Origin: Pusillimonas sp. T2
GTDB taxonomy: Bacteria; Pseudomonadota; Gammaproteobacteria; Burkholderiales; Burkholderiaceae_B
DNA: 64,000 bases
Assembly (NCBI RefSeq): GCF_002236805.1
Contig: NZ_NIQA01000007.1
Span: 1 to 64,000 of the forward strand
Direction of reading: 5' to 3'
In this document: one piece after another, positions 1 through 8,408 of the stretch
Layout of the letters: every line of letters begins with the position of its first letter
How positions within the stretch are numbered: position 1 is the first letter of the stretch
Position numbers and translations under genes: made by a program
Notes under the pieces: model-generated
What the model was told of the DNA's origin: nothing
The model's input: the letters and a program-made list of their open reading frames with translations, nothing else
The model's database searches: none

Positions 1-822
1 GTTGTACCAGGTGACGAACCGATGAACCCAGGCACGCGCTTGGTCAATATCAGCAAAGCGTCGACGCGGATACGCCGGGGTGTATTTCAAGGTTTTGAAC
101 AACGCTTCAGAATAAGGGTTGTCATTGCTGACCGACGGGCGGCTGAACGAAGGCACGACACCGAGTTTTTGAAGCGTTGCCAGCATCGTTGCCCCTTTCA
201 TCGGACTGCCATTGTCGGAATGCAGCACCAGTTGATCGCGGCGAACACCATGACGCAAGCAGGCTTTATCGATCAAGGTGGCTGCATGCATAGCCAACTC
301 TTCGGTATGAATTTCCCAGCCGACGATCAAACGACTATAGACGTCAAGAATCAGATAGAGACGATAGAACTGTCCGCGCACGGCGCTAGGCAAGAAGGTG
401 ATATCCCAAGTCCAGACTTGATTGGGCGCAATAGCAAGCCAGGCTTTGGGCGCGGCTATAGGGCGCGGGGGTTGTGCTCGACCACGTCGGTTCAACTGGC
501 CGTGGGCTTTGAGCACACGGTAAAAACTGGACTCCGACGCAATATAAATCCCTTGATCAGCCAGGCGAGGCACAATCTGCGAGGGTGGCAAGCTCTCATA
601 ATCAGCACTGTTGCACACGGCCAGTATCCGCGTCTTTTCCACTGGGGTCAGCGCATGGGGGTAGTCACGCGCGGTGGGCTGCTGTCGCCGATCGACCAAC
701 GTGTCGACGTTGCGCCAACGGCGCAAGGTCCGGCAGGTGATACCGACGACTTCGCAAGCCTTGTAGCACCGCGCGCCGGCAGTCACTGCTTCGTCAATCA
801 GGGTGATGGCCATCTGTTTCAT
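1..822 (-). CDS. IS3-family transposase OrfB (DDE integrase core), partial
   Basis: Catalytic subunit of the IS transposase; in IS3 elements it is usually made as an OrfAB fusion by programmed frameshifting. Reading the minus strand from the ATG at 822 (MKQMAITLIDE) gives an open frame to the window edge with the three catalytic acidic residues in context: D in WTWDITFLP, D in LHSDNGSPMKG, E in NPYSEALFKTLKY. The frame differs from that of orfA, which ends 12 bases upstream. The C-terminus is missing only because the window ends. Identification is firm; the exact start is uncertain. Confidence 0.88.
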   Translation of the reverse strand, partial: MKQMAITLIDEAVTAGARCYKACEVVGITCRTLRRWRNVDTLVDRRQQPTARDYPHALTPVEKTRILAVCNSADYESLPPSQIVPRLADQGIYIASESSFYRVLKAHGQLNRRGRAQPPRPIAAPKAWLAIAPNQVWTWDITFLPSAVRGQFYRLYLILDVYSRLIVGWEIHTEELAMHAATLIDKACLRHGVRRDQLVLHSDNGSPMKGATMLATLQKLGVVPSFSRPSVSNDNPYSEALFKTLKYTPAYPRRRFADIDQARAWVHRFVTWYN

Positions 823-833
823 CTCAACCGGGA

Positions 834-1322
834 TCAATCGTCCTCGTTGGCGCCCCAGATGGCCTGGGCTTTTTTTGAGAGCGTCAGTAGCGCGGCCGCT
901 TCAGCCAGCGCTTTCTCCTTGCGTCGTAGTTCTTTTTCCAGCTGTTTGTATTTTTTGCGCTCGCTGGCCAGTACCGCCTTGGTGACCGGACCGGCCTGCA
1001 CATCAGAAGACTCGAACGCTTCTTTCCAGGCGTCCAGTTGTTCAGGGTATAGCCCATGTTGACGGCAGTACTCGGAACGCTCGGCTTCGTTCATGGCAGC
1101 AGTTTGAATAATCGCCGCCAACTTGGCTTTGGCATCCCATTGATCAGGAAGAGATTTCTTTGCAGGCACCACAAATCCTTTGGCTTGAAACTGTCGCTTC
1201 CAAGCATACAACGTGGCTGCACAAATCCCGCTTTCATGGCTGATCTGCGTCACACTCTGGTTATTCGGTGGCATCATTTTCTTGACGATTTGAGCCTTCA
1301 GCTCGGCACTGTAGGATGGCAT
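834..1322 (-). CDS. IS3-family transposase OrfA (helix-turn-helix)
   Basis: Small DNA-binding subunit of the IS transposase, 162 residues. The N-terminus (MPSYSAELKAQIVKKMMPP) and the segment SVTQISHESGICAATLYAWKRQF form the transposase-type HTH that binds the terminal repeats. The C-terminal third is rich in Lys, Glu and Leu (ASERKKYKQLEKELRRKEKALAEAAAL), a leucine-zipper-like coiled coil typical of IS3 OrfA. Its stop lies 12 bases before the OrfB ATG in another frame, so OrfB arises by frameshifting or re-initiation. Confidence 0.88.
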   Translation of the reverse strand: MPSYSAELKAQIVKKMMPPNNQSVTQISHESGICAATLYAWKRQFQAKGFVVPAKKSLPDQWDAKAKLAAIIQTAAMNEAERSEYCRQHGLYPEQLDAWKEAFESSDVQAGPVTKAVLASERKKYKQLEKELRRKEKALAEAAALLTLSKKAQAIWGANEDD

Positions 1323-1379
1323 TTAAGCACTCCATCCGCCCCATTCAGTTTTAAAAAAGTGAAATCAAACGACCGGACA

Positions 1380-2163
1380 ACTAGTGTGACAGAGGGGGCC
1401 GCTTGGGTATGATCTGTACATAACAGAACTTGTTGACGGCTTCAAAATGCGATTGCTTAATCGTGGCGCAGTTTTAATACTGCATGATGCCGTGAAAATC
1501 ACAGACCAGACTGCGCTGCTCTCTGGCCATTGACACAAAGCGCCTGGTGGCAGCTTCAGTATCAACTATGCATTGAAAATGAGTCGTGACGTAATAATTA
1601 GGTCTCCAGTATCATCATATTAGTGAGTTCTGAATGAAGCCATTCCGATTCAAGAGTTTTGAGATCGTCACACACTCATTTGAAGAGCCTGTTGGCATTT
1701 GGTGGCCTAATGCGACCATTAAAGATTGCCGCAGTAGTTTGACGTCACCTGTTAGCCTACCAAACCCGTGCCGTTCGCGAGAGAGCGCCGATGAATTAGC
1801 TTTGCTACATGCAAAGCAACGGATTGTTCGTAGCGATCAAATGAAGGGCTTTTGACCTAAGCGTTTTCGATTTGAGTATGAAAATCTGCGAGGGCGCTAG
1901 CGACTCGGAGCACATCAACGCTTGGAATCTTGCGCTTCGGGACACTAAGCCCAACGCCTGGTCGCCAGATTAGAAGTAGAGGTAGCTCAAATCCTCCATG
2001 CAGCCAGGACTTTGCCGCCCCTTCAAGCCGCGGCAGCTAATCAGGCAATCAATACTGGCATGACTATTTCCGCGCCGCGGGGGGCGTTGAAGCTGCTCAG
2101 GAGCACAGTTTTGAAGGGGATTTCGAAGAACAGCAGCAATGCCGGCCTAGCCCAAAAATGTGA
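1380..2163. other. Gene-poor stretch between the IS and the cargo genes
   Basis: Apart from a possible 73-codon reading frame (1634-1855), listed separately, I see no supported gene, RNA or clear terminator here. Composition is mixed, and no frame shows family features. It may be a relic of earlier insertions. Confidence 0.4.
1634..1855 (+). CDS. Possible small hypothetical protein
   Basis: A 73-residue frame starting MKPFRFKSFEIVTHSFEEP and containing WWPNATIKDCRS and DELALLHAKQRIV. The amino-acid mix (aromatics, acidic and basic residues, a plausible C-terminal helix) looks more like a protein than a random frame. There is no strong ribosome binding site and no family I recognise. It stands alone after the IS and may be a fragment of a larger disrupted gene. 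Confidence 0.3.
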   Translation: MKPFRFKSFEIVTHSFEEPVGIWWPNATIKDCRSSLTSPVSLPNPCRSRESADELALLHAKQRIVRSDQMKGF

Positions 2164-3156
2164 TTAGACAGGGCGCTCTTGGTAATCTACAAGCTTGAGG
2201 ATAAAGCCAAGCGCAGAATCGCTTTTTGCCATTACAGCATGTAGCTCAGTGTCATTAATGCTTGGATCTGGTTCATGGAGCCGGTTAAGGAGATCAATCA
2301 TTTTTGTCAAGCTGCTGATATCTAACAACACGAACTCTCTTAACGGCGAGCATTCAAAGCCTCGACAGATGTATAGGCCTTGAGCTCGGCGTGTCGGCTT
2401 GTCATTATGTATCAGCCCTTGTTTCTTGTGTGTCGTGCGTTGAATCCACGCCAGAACGTCATCGCTCGGAGCAAGCCTGCGCAGGAGGTGGTTCCAAACC
2501 TCTCTGAGTGAAGTAAGCATATGACGCGCTTTATCGGGGCTGGATGAGCCCAGGGCGTGTTTGGCACCAAGATACGCCTTGCAGAGATCGGGGGCGACGG
2601 TCCGCAGGAGCTTGAGCGCTTCCGTCTCATCGCTCCCGTCGACTCGATCATGTACCTGCTGAATCTGGTCTGGGGGGCCATTTTGCTCGCTGATGGACTC
2701 TAGAATAGCGGCACTTAAATACAGTTCACGGGTTGCACCCGGAAGCACAAAATCTGGAAGTGGCCGCCCTGCCTTCGTCTGCGACTCAAGCAATGTCTTA
2801 TGTGCGCTCGCGAGTTTTCCCAGTTGAGCGATGCAATCACCAAGCTCGGGATGCAACACACCAAGTGATTGCAGTCGACCGATGTTGATTCGCGCCAGGG
2901 ATTCTTTGTACGCAGTCATGATTGGCGCAATCGCTGGCATAGATGCTTGAGCGTTAGCCGCGATATTCCGGGCCTGGGCTATCGAGGGTTGTCGGGCCCA
3001 TTTCCCAATGGCCATAATAGAGGGATTCGCTACCTGCTCTGCCATGGCCTTCCAATGGTGAGCTTGCTCAGCGATTTGTTGCATCTTCCGTCCGATTTGA
3101 ATCGCGGCCTGACTTGAACTCAGGGGATTTTTTTCAACATGATCGGATTTAGTCAT
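2164..3156 (-). CDS. Hypothetical protein, possible pPIWI-associated-nuclease-like domain
   Basis: A 330-residue soluble protein. The N-terminal half is alanine-rich and helical. The C-terminal half contains HMLTSLREVWNHLLRRLAP, then HKKQGLIHNDKPTRRAQGLY, then a helical tail. This arrangement recalls the predicted nuclease domain found beside pPIWI-RE systems (pP_pnuc_1), but I match it only from memory and cannot name catalytic residues with confidence. No PIWI gene is nearby. It is followed on the same strand by a membrane protein and an endonuclease-like gene, so a defence or cargo role is an inference. Confidence 0.45.
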   Translation of the reverse strand: MTKSDHVEKNPLSSSQAAIQIGRKMQQIAEQAHHWKAMAEQVANPSIMAIGKWARQPSIAQARNIAANAQASMPAIAPIMTAYKESLARINIGRLQSLGVLHPELGDCIAQLGKLASAHKTLLESQTKAGRPLPDFVLPGATRELYLSAAILESISEQNGPPDQIQQVHDRVDGSDETEALKLLRTVAPDLCKAYLGAKHALGSSSPDKARHMLTSLREVWNHLLRRLAPSDDVLAWIQRTTHKKQGLIHNDKPTRRAQGLYICRGFECSPLREFVLLDISSLTKMIDLLNRLHEPDPSINDTELHAVMAKSDSALGFILKLVDYQERPV

Positions 3157-3242
3157 CTCAGTCAGCGTTTTAATTTTATCGTTGTTGCTATCCTAAACTA
3201 AAGAAGATTTTTGGTTCTCACAAGGACACATTGGTTGGACGG

Positions 3243-3854
3243 TTAGATTGTAGAAATTTTCCCTTGCAGAACACGATTCAGGGCAATTGAGTTAGGCACT
3301 CTATCGCCTAGCAAACTTAAAACTTTGGCCTTTGTTGCCTCATCCAGCGCAGCTGATTGCTGTACGCGCTCAACGGCTTGGGGGCGAAACTTAGGCCAAA
3401 GTAGTGCTTCGAACAGATTTCTAGCGAAGGCGATTGCAAATAAAAACGTAATTATCAGAAGCATGAAGTAGCCCAGTCCCGCCATCCAGAGAATCCCCGG
3501 AGTGTTTGATAGGTACGCCCCCATGCCAGCGATAGCAGCAATAACAAGCATCGAAATTAACAGGTAGAAAGGAAGATGGATCATTTTTACGCTTCCGATC
3601 GCTAATGCCGTTGCTACGAGTACCAAAATTAGTGGAAGCAATCCAACAAGTAAAAATATCCAGTGCCCCGTGTCCTCTATGACAGCAGCTGCAAATCCGA
3701 TACCTACCAATCCGCCAAACACCAGCGAGCCGATTAGACACCCTTGTCTGCGCGATAGATAATTAGGACAGAGGACAGGTGAAATCATTCCTAGATCTTC
3801 GACTACGTCTTGCACCGTGTCTTTGACGTTAATCTCTTGCTCTTTCGCTTTCAT
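3243..3854 (-). CDS. Multi-pass membrane protein of unknown function
   Basis: About 203 residues starting MKAKEQEINVKDTVQDVVEDLG. The ATG at 3854 is preferred over an in-frame GTG at 3866 because a G-rich stretch precedes it as a ribosome binding site. A short charged N-terminus is followed by about four hydrophobic segments (GCLIGSLVFGGLVGIGFAA; IFLLVGLLPLILVLVATAL; FYLLISMLVIAAIAG; YFMLLIITFLFAIAFA) and a soluble C-terminal tail. It overlaps the end of the upstream endonuclease-like gene by about 26 bases, so the two are probably translated together. No family recognised. Confidence 0.65.
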   Translation of the reverse strand: MKAKEQEINVKDTVQDVVEDLGMISPVLCPNYLSRRQGCLIGSLVFGGLVGIGFAAAVIEDTGHWIFLLVGLLPLILVLVATALAIGSVKMIHLPFYLLISMLVIAAIAGMGAYLSNTPGILWMAGLGYFMLLIITFLFAIAFARNLFEALLWPKFRPQAVERVQQSAALDEATKAKVLSLLGDRVPNSIALNRVLQGKISTI

Positions 3855-4269
3855 TTCCCCCCCCACTCGTCAACATTTGTTGCACTAATTGAATAGCGGC
3901 TCCTGAGCGGACATCAGCCCCGGTGAATCGCAAAACGCGCCAACCTAACTGAGAGGCATGGTTGTATTTTTCGCAATCATTTGTGAATCCTCGAGGCCGG
4001 ACATGACGGCCTTGGCTTAATACGCCGCCTTCGATCTCGACTGCGATAAACAGTTGGGGCCATGCAAAATCAAAGCGCCACTTGCGCTTGGGATGAAAGC
4101 GAAATTCCGGGATTGGCGGGGGCAATTGCATTGCTTTGATGTGTTGTGCAAAGCGCGCCTCTAGCACGCTAGGACCCGCCGATAAAGAAGAGTTTGCGCG
4201 CCTAGGCATACGCTTAGCAGATTCTTGCCCCCCGATAAGCTGCCGATACTGTTGCGATGTCATTCGCAT
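3829..4269 (-). CDS. PD-(D/E)XK-type endonuclease-like protein
   Basis: A 146-residue basic protein. The core reads PEFRFHPKRKWRFDFAWPQLFIAVEIEGG, followed by GWRVLRFTG. The D in RFDFAWP and the E in AVEIEGG give the D-x(n)-E-x-E pattern of restriction-endonuclease-fold nucleases, and the family resembles phage and plasmid DUF559/Vsr-like nucleases. The basic N-terminus may bind DNA. It is first in a three-gene minus-strand group. Its biological target cannot be told from the sequence. Confidence 0.6.
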   Translation of the reverse strand: MRMTSQQYRQLIGGQESAKRMPRRANSSLSAGPSVLEARFAQHIKAMQLPPPIPEFRFHPKRKWRFDFAWPQLFIAVEIEGGVLSQGRHVRPRGFTNDCEKYNHASQLGWRVLRFTGADVRSGAAIQLVQQMLTSGGGNESERARD

Positions 4270-4304
4270 ACTAACTCACCATTAATAGTACTTTTCCAAT
4301 AATC

Positions 4305-4319
4305 AATCATAACTATAAA
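4305..4319. promoter_or_regulatory. Copy of the shared AATCRTAACTATAAA motif
   Basis: This 15-bp element recurs upstream of genes near 24.77 kb and 49.6 kb, with weaker copies near 14.12 and 35.69 kb. Here it lies between the divergent starts at 4269 and 4484. Its orientation relative to the genes varies, so an operator is as likely as a promoter. Confidence 0.35.
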
Positions 4320-4483
4320 GTACAGCCGATTCTAGCTATTTCTATCTTCATACACGGTTACCTACCTTGCAATCTGACGTCCGCCACGAGCAAGCTGCTG
4401 CTAATAAAGCCGCTCAAAACCTTTAACTGCGCCAATTGCTTCGATAGCATTCTTGCTTATTTAAACAAACCAGAGGTGTTCCT

Positions 4484-5305
4484 ATGGGCTGGATCTATCA
4501 AGATGGCTCACGCCAGAGTGTTTTAGATGACGTTCTAGTAAAAGTGCGTGCAGATGTGCGCATTGTTGATCAGGCCCGGATGGGCCACAACGAATGGCTT
4601 CTTGTCGCCGACCCAGCAGATTCGTCCAAACGTTGGATTACCCTGGTCATGATGAATAGAGTCGGCGCCCAGTGGGGCCACAAACTAATCTCGGAATCTC
4701 AGAGCCCGTCCAGCATTAACTGCCCAAGACGACTGTTGGACCAATCGACTGAGTTTCCTTGTGAGTGGCGAGAACATGCTTATCTTGAGCTTGAAAATAT
4801 CGCTTTGGCAGGCAAAACACTCACGCCGGGGGCGCACCTTTCCTTTAATGGCTACGCCTATCGCCTAAACGGGAAGATTGCCACCAACTCCTGGAACGTC
4901 ACTGAGCTTTCAAGCGGCAACACCTATAGCGCCAGTCAATATGCGCTAGCTCACGCCGTTCTCGACACATATAGGGTTCGCGCCAAATCGCTCTATGAGC
5001 AGCAATGCCAAGACAATCCACAGCGTTTTTTGCGACAGAACCGACTTTGGGGTGATTTTCATGGTCAGCCCTGGACGTTTGATCGCATGCCGCATTCCTT
5101 GCAAGCCTTTCTTGTGAATCAAGTGTTGCAGGAGCACGGGGCCACCCAGTTTAAGCGGTGCGCAACCATTGGTGCCGGCGTGTTCAACGAGCACAGTCCA
5201 AACTCTCTGCCTCAGGAGCCGCTCATGGCGTTTGGTGAGCAAATAGCCATGGATTGGGACGACGAACAGCCCGAGGCCCAGCCAGCGCCACGCATGCGCG
5301 GGTAA
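4484..5305 (+). CDS. Plasmid hypothetical protein (MGWIYQDG N-terminus)
   Basis: A 273-residue protein preceded by GAGGTG. It opens MGWIYQDGSRQSVLDDVL and is a mixed alpha/beta soluble protein. A middle section (LSFNGYAYRLNGKIATNSW) looks beta-rich, and the tail is acidic then basic (DWDDEQPEAQPAPRMRG). The opening recalls small plasmid proteins of the DUF6927 type, but the match is weak. It heads the plus-strand run of accessory genes. Function unknown. Confidence 0.6.
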   Translation: MGWIYQDGSRQSVLDDVLVKVRADVRIVDQARMGHNEWLLVADPADSSKRWITLVMMNRVGAQWGHKLISESQSPSSINCPRRLLDQSTEFPCEWREHAYLELENIALAGKTLTPGAHLSFNGYAYRLNGKIATNSWNVTELSSGNTYSASQYALAHAVLDTYRVRAKSLYEQQCQDNPQRFLRQNRLWGDFHGQPWTFDRMPHSLQAFLVNQVLQEHGATQFKRCATIGAGVFNEHSPNSLPQEPLMAFGEQIAMDWDDEQPEAQPAPRMRG

Positions 5306-5315
5306 CGGGCACAAC

Positions 5316-5347
5316 GATTTAGGTTTTTTGAGTCTGTTCGATAGAGT
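5316..5347 (+). promoter_or_regulatory. Putative promoter of the shared GATTTMGGTTTTTT type
   Basis: GATTTAGGTTTTTT is followed 12 bases later by TAGAGT. Taking TTTAGG as -35 and TAGAGT as -10 leaves an 18-bp spacer, the same geometry as the elements at 8029 and 15601. It lies about 33 bases before the start at 5381. Confidence 0.45.
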
Positions 5348-5380
5348 AAATCAACACCCTCGAACACAGGACCAACCATC

Positions 5381-5758
5381 ATGAACCAAACTAGCCTAAT
5401 CGGACAAACCGTCGCACTGTATACGCGGCTGGTTAACTCCCCTGCACCTAATGCCAATTTACCCATCGAGCGCGGTCTGCTTATCTTGCTGCAGGCGCAT
5501 GAGTCGATGCTGCCCGAGCTGGATCGTAACGACCGGGCGCAAGAGCGTTTCTTGAGCCTGTTTCGCTCTCACCAAGTCTCGCACGACAAAGGCGTTGATA
5601 TGGCGATGCTCTGTCTGCTCATCTGCTCAGATTTGTTCTGGCAAGCTGCAGAGTTCGTCTGCGGGCGGCAACAGCAACCGCTTGTCGCGCAACAGCAAAA
5701 ACCTATGGCGACAGGTCATGTTGACACGCCTGTCCGCCCCCTGGGCTGGGTGCACTGA
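5381..5758 (+). CDS. Hypothetical protein in the accessory operon
   Basis: A 125-residue, largely helical protein (MNQTSLIGQTVALYTRLVN...). No family is recognised. The middle (DMAMLCLLICSDLFWQAAEFV) is hydrophobic but contains charged residues and looks like a buried helix more than a membrane span. Its stop is one base before the ATG of the SprT-like gene, so the two are translationally coupled. The shared-type promoter at 5316 is upstream. Confidence 0.6.
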   Translation: MNQTSLIGQTVALYTRLVNSPAPNANLPIERGLLILLQAHESMLPELDRNDRAQERFLSLFRSHQVSHDKGVDMAMLCLLICSDLFWQAAEFVCGRQQQPLVAQQQKPMATGHVDTPVRPLGWVH

Positions 5759-5759
5759 T

Positions 5760-6389
5760 ATGGGAAGCACCTCAACAGCATTCTCGGCAGTCCTCCAATC
5801 GGGCGCTCTACCCGTGCAGCCGGCCAAGGAACAACCGTTTAAGGCATCGCGTGGCAAGTTGGTGGCCGTGCCTGGCGCAGTGCGCGAACAGGTTCTGCTC
5901 AAGGTCGCGTATTACACCGCCTTGGCCAACGCCCTATATCGGATTAACGTTCCTGTACCCACCTGCAGCTTTGACCTGCGCGGGCGCGCGTCGGGCATGG
6001 CCCATTACCGTGAGCATCACATTCGCTTTAATCCTGTGCTGTTGAACGAGAATACAGAGGCGTTCCTCGCCCAAACACCTGGCCACGAGGTAGCGCATCT
6101 GGTTACCCTCTTTTTGCACGCCCCCGGCCGCAAACGTCGCCCCTTTTCTTTGGCTCCCCATGGCCCGCAATGGCAAGAGGTCATGCGTGACTTTGGCCTG
6201 CAGCCGCGAGCGACCCACAATTTTGTTATCGATAACGCAACCATCAGCACGCGCTTGTTCGCCTACCGCTGCAGCTGTCCAGATAGGGTGTTCAAGTTTG
6301 GCCCGCGCAAGCATGCCAATGCCAAGCGAGCCAAATACTTTTGCCGCCAGTGCCTGGGGCAACTGCGCTTTGATGTGCAGATCAAATAG
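5760..6389 (+). CDS. SprT-like zinc metalloprotease domain protein
   Basis: About 209 residues starting MGSTSTAFSAV; this ATG directly follows the previous stop. Zinc-binding active site HEVAH at residues 109-113 in the context TPGHEVAHLVTLF, preceded by the beta-strand pattern AHYREHHIRFNPVLL typical of SprT. The C-terminus carries a zinc ribbon (RCSCPDRVFKF, then YFCRQCLGQLRF). SprT/SPRTN proteins digest proteins crosslinked to DNA; a plasmid version could clear DNA-protein adducts during transfer or replication (inference). Cytoplasmic. Confidence 0.82.
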   Translation: MGSTSTAFSAVLQSGALPVQPAKEQPFKASRGKLVAVPGAVREQVLLKVAYYTALANALYRINVPVPTCSFDLRGRASGMAHYREHHIRFNPVLLNENTEAFLAQTPGHEVAHLVTLFLHAPGRKRRPFSLAPHGPQWQEVMRDFGLQPRATHNFVIDNATISTRLFAYRCSCPDRVFKFGPRKHANAKRAKYFCRQCLGQLRFDVQIK

Positions 6390-6415
6390 CGCCCACCAAA
6401 TAAGGAAACGCCCCC

Positions 6416-6868
6416 ATGACCGAACGCACCTCTGCCCATTACTCTTTGCGCGCGGATTCAATCAAAGGATGTGCGCCGTTCGTGTTGGTATTGGCATTCG
6501 CCGCATTTGTGCCAGGAGCCAGCTTTGCACAGTACCTGAGCCTGCCCAGGGGGGCAGGTATCGAACCGGTGAACAAAGATGGGCTGATGCTGGACTACCT
6601 GGACAGGGTTGAGCCTCGCAGCCTGCTCTCGCTTGCTCAGTCTGCCAGGTGCTCGGTACGTGCAAGCGCCCCCAGTACCGTGCTTTCTGATCGCATCGGG
6701 CCGGTTCACCTCATTGAGTACATGGTCACTCCTCCATGCTCACTTACTCGGGGTGGACCGGCTATTTCGGGCTTTGGTCAACTTCAAAGCCAATACGGCT
6801 CGCATCGCATGGGGTTTGTTTATGGTCCAGGTAAACGGGCTGCGCTGTTTGATCATATCGCTCGCTAA
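6416..6868 (+). CDS. Putative exported hypothetical protein
   Basis: A 150-residue protein preceded by AAGGAAAC. After about 18 charged residues there is a hydrophobic segment ending in Ala-x-Ala-like cleavage context (VLVLAFAAFVPGASFAQY), consistent with a signal peptide or membrane anchor. The rest is Gly/Pro/Ser-rich with single cysteines that could pair in the periplasm. It follows the SprT-like gene by 27 bases in the same direction. No family recognised. Confidence 0.55.
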   Translation: MTERTSAHYSLRADSIKGCAPFVLVLAFAAFVPGASFAQYLSLPRGAGIEPVNKDGLMLDYLDRVEPRSLLSLAQSARCSVRASAPSTVLSDRIGPVHLIEYMVTPPCSLTRGGPAISGFGQLQSQYGSHRMGFVYGPGKRAALFDHIAR

Positions 6869-6885
6869 GAAAGCGCTTTTTTCTG
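6866..6885 (+). terminator. Weak intrinsic terminator
   Basis: AAAGCGCTTT palindrome followed by a short T run immediately after the exported protein gene. The stem is short, so termination would be partial. Confidence 0.35.
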
Positions 6886-6950
6886 GTTTTTGAATTTCAT
6901 AACCGCCGGGTAAGATGAATTTGTACACACATCGTTTTGGAGACCCTCTA

Positions 6951-7661
6951 ATGAAATTCACCACCCTGCGTTCGACTCTCTGCGCTCTTGTTCTGGCCGG
7001 GACAACCATCGCCCCCGTAACCGCGCAAACGATTGACCCCGACATTGCTGGATTCAAGCTTGGACTGGATGTCGAACAAGCACAGGCGAAGCTGACTGGG
7101 ATCAACCCCGACTATCAAATCCGTGAGCTTCAAGACAATGGCAAGCTAGTGGGCTTGGTCGGACAGGTTTTAAATGAGAGGCGTCATACCGTCGATGCCA
7201 TGTTCGTACTGGCCTCGCAAGACGGAAAAATCGCACAAATGACGCGATTTCAGCGACCGGAACAAGGTGAGGGATTTATGCTCAATGGGCTCAAAGAGCA
7301 ATTGCTTGGAAAGTACGGCACGCAAATGACTGCTACCAAGGTGGCAAACATCCACACATTTCAATGGCAGCAAATGCGTCATGGCGCGTCCGCAGACCAG
7401 GCTATTAAGTGTCAAAATGGCTTGGGTAAAGTGCAGGCTGGCAATGCCCGGCTCATTTTCACCGAACAGTTCTTCCGTGAGTGTGGCCTGAAGGTGTTAG
7501 TTACCGCCATTGATGACGGGCAAGGGTTGGTTGAACAGTTCACCGTGCACATCTCGGACGATGGCAAACAAAGTGACGAGATTCGCGGCGAAGCTCAGGC
7601 CCAAGAAGACAAGGCAGCCAAAGAGCGTGAGCAGGCAAAATCGGGCAAGGCTAAGCTATAA
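6951..7661 (+). CDS. Exported hypothetical protein
   Basis: About 236 residues. The ATG at 6951 (MKFTTLRSTLCALVLAGTTIAP) is chosen over an upstream in-frame ATG because GGAG lies at suitable spacing and a clean signal peptide results, cleaved near VTAQ-TIDPD. The mature part has IAGFKLGLDVEQAQAKL, a pattern common in small periplasmic proteins with repeated beta-alpha units, and an extremely charged C-terminus (AQAQEDKAAKEREQAKSGKAKL). No known family; a role in the cell envelope is inferred from the signal peptide only. Confidence 0.65.
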   Translation: MKFTTLRSTLCALVLAGTTIAPVTAQTIDPDIAGFKLGLDVEQAQAKLTGINPDYQIRELQDNGKLVGLVGQVLNERRHTVDAMFVLASQDGKIAQMTRFQRPEQGEGFMLNGLKEQLLGKYGTQMTATKVANIHTFQWQQMRHGASADQAIKCQNGLGKVQAGNARLIFTEQFFRECGLKVLVTAIDDGQGLVEQFTVHISDDGKQSDEIRGEAQAQEDKAAKEREQAKSGKAKL

Positions 7662-7684
7662 GTCATCCACGCTGAGCCACACTC

Positions 7685-8020
7685 ATGACAATACCAAGCG
7701 ATATGGCCAACCGCGATATGTTCCTGGAGCAAGAGGCGCAGCTTCAACGCCTCTTAACCGAACACCCGCGATTGCAAGAAATTGAAGAAGCGTTAGATCG
7801 ATTCGGTGCGTCGCACTACGACCGTCGCGACCAAGCTGAGCGTAACCATGCTCGCTTTCGAGTTCTGAAGCTGGTGCATGCGTTATATCGTGACCTGGGG
7901 GCGCTGCAAGAGCAGTTGCAAACTCAAGCAGTTGAGCTTCAAGCTCGAGAGACCGAATTGACTCGCCTGCGCCTCTTGTGTCAACAGCAGCTGCAACTAC
8001 CTGACACCAAAGCAGACTGA
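7685..8020 (+). CDS. Coiled-coil hypothetical protein
   Basis: A 111-residue protein, almost entirely predicted helix. Heptad-like Leu/Gln/Glu repeats run through LQRLLTEHPRLQEIEEALDRF and LGALQEQLQTQAVELQARE to the end, suggesting a coiled coil. No membrane segment or catalytic motif. It follows the exported protein by 23 bases in the same direction. Function unknown; perhaps a structural or partner protein. Confidence 0.55.
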   Translation: MTIPSDMANRDMFLEQEAQLQRLLTEHPRLQEIEEALDRFGASHYDRRDQAERNHARFRVLKLVHALYRDLGALQEQLQTQAVELQARETELTRLRLLCQQQLQLPDTKAD

Positions 8021-8028
8021 TTGGCCAT

Positions 8029-8060
8029 GATTTCGGTTTTTTCCATTTGTTTGCTACCTT
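8029..8060 (+). promoter_or_regulatory. Putative promoter of the shared GATTTMGGTTTTTT type
   Basis: GATTTCGGTTTTTT followed after 12 bases by TACCTT: -35 TTTCGG, 18-bp spacer, -10 TACCTT. Geometry and sequence match the copies at 5316 and 15601. It drives the genes from 8126. Confidence 0.45.
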
Positions 8061-8125
8061 GGTCTCATGGATACCTGTAGCGCCATTACCCCAACCCGAC
8101 CTGTAACCCATATACGAGGATCAGC

Positions 8126-8389
8126 ATGGATACGTCCCACATAATTGTTCACATACCCAAGCACTATTCAGAGAACCAACGCGTGGCGATACACGGCGTC
8201 ATAGAGCGTGCACAGAATGACCCGGACAACAGCTTCTTTGGATATACCTACGAGTTCAACGATCAAGCTATTGCACCCAATGTGGATAAAGTGATCGTGC
8301 ACTCAGACCGCAATGACCAGGCTAACCTCATGCTGGCCACTGACATTACTTTGGCGGCCATGGCTGCTGCCGAACCGTTGGATCTGTAA
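8126..8389 (+). CDS. Small hypothetical protein
   Basis: An 87-residue acidic protein (MDTSHIIVHIPKHYSENQRVAIHG...). It has a GAGGA ribosome binding site. Alternating beta strand and helix (HIIVHIPKH; KVIVHSDRND; LMLATDITLAAMAAAEP) suggest a small alpha/beta fold. No family is recognised. It lies after the shared-type promoter at 8029 and before a 243-residue unknown protein. Confidence 0.55.
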   Translation: MDTSHIIVHIPKHYSENQRVAIHGVIERAQNDPDNSFFGYTYEFNDQAIAPNVDKVIVHSDRNDQANLMLATDITLAAMAAAEPLDL

Positions 8390-8408
8390 ACCTGCTGGGG
8401 CCACTATC

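Larger units (their letters stand above)
1..1379 (-). mobile_element. IS3-family insertion sequence, cut by the left window edge
   Basis: OrfA and OrfB lie in overlapping-type frames on the minus strand, the usual IS3-family arrangement. OrfB has the DDE integrase core. The end upstream of orfA is placed near 1379 because on the minus strand the sequence from there begins TGTCCGGTCG, and IS3-family ends start with TG. The other terminus and any target duplication lie outside the window, so the end position is an estimate. It borders the cargo genes of the conjugative element. Confidence 0.75.

Noticed and set aside
22-1062. 346-codon plus-strand frame over the IS
   Set aside because: Antisense of OrfB and OrfA; the minus strand has clear DDE and HTH motifs and the plus-strand translation has none.
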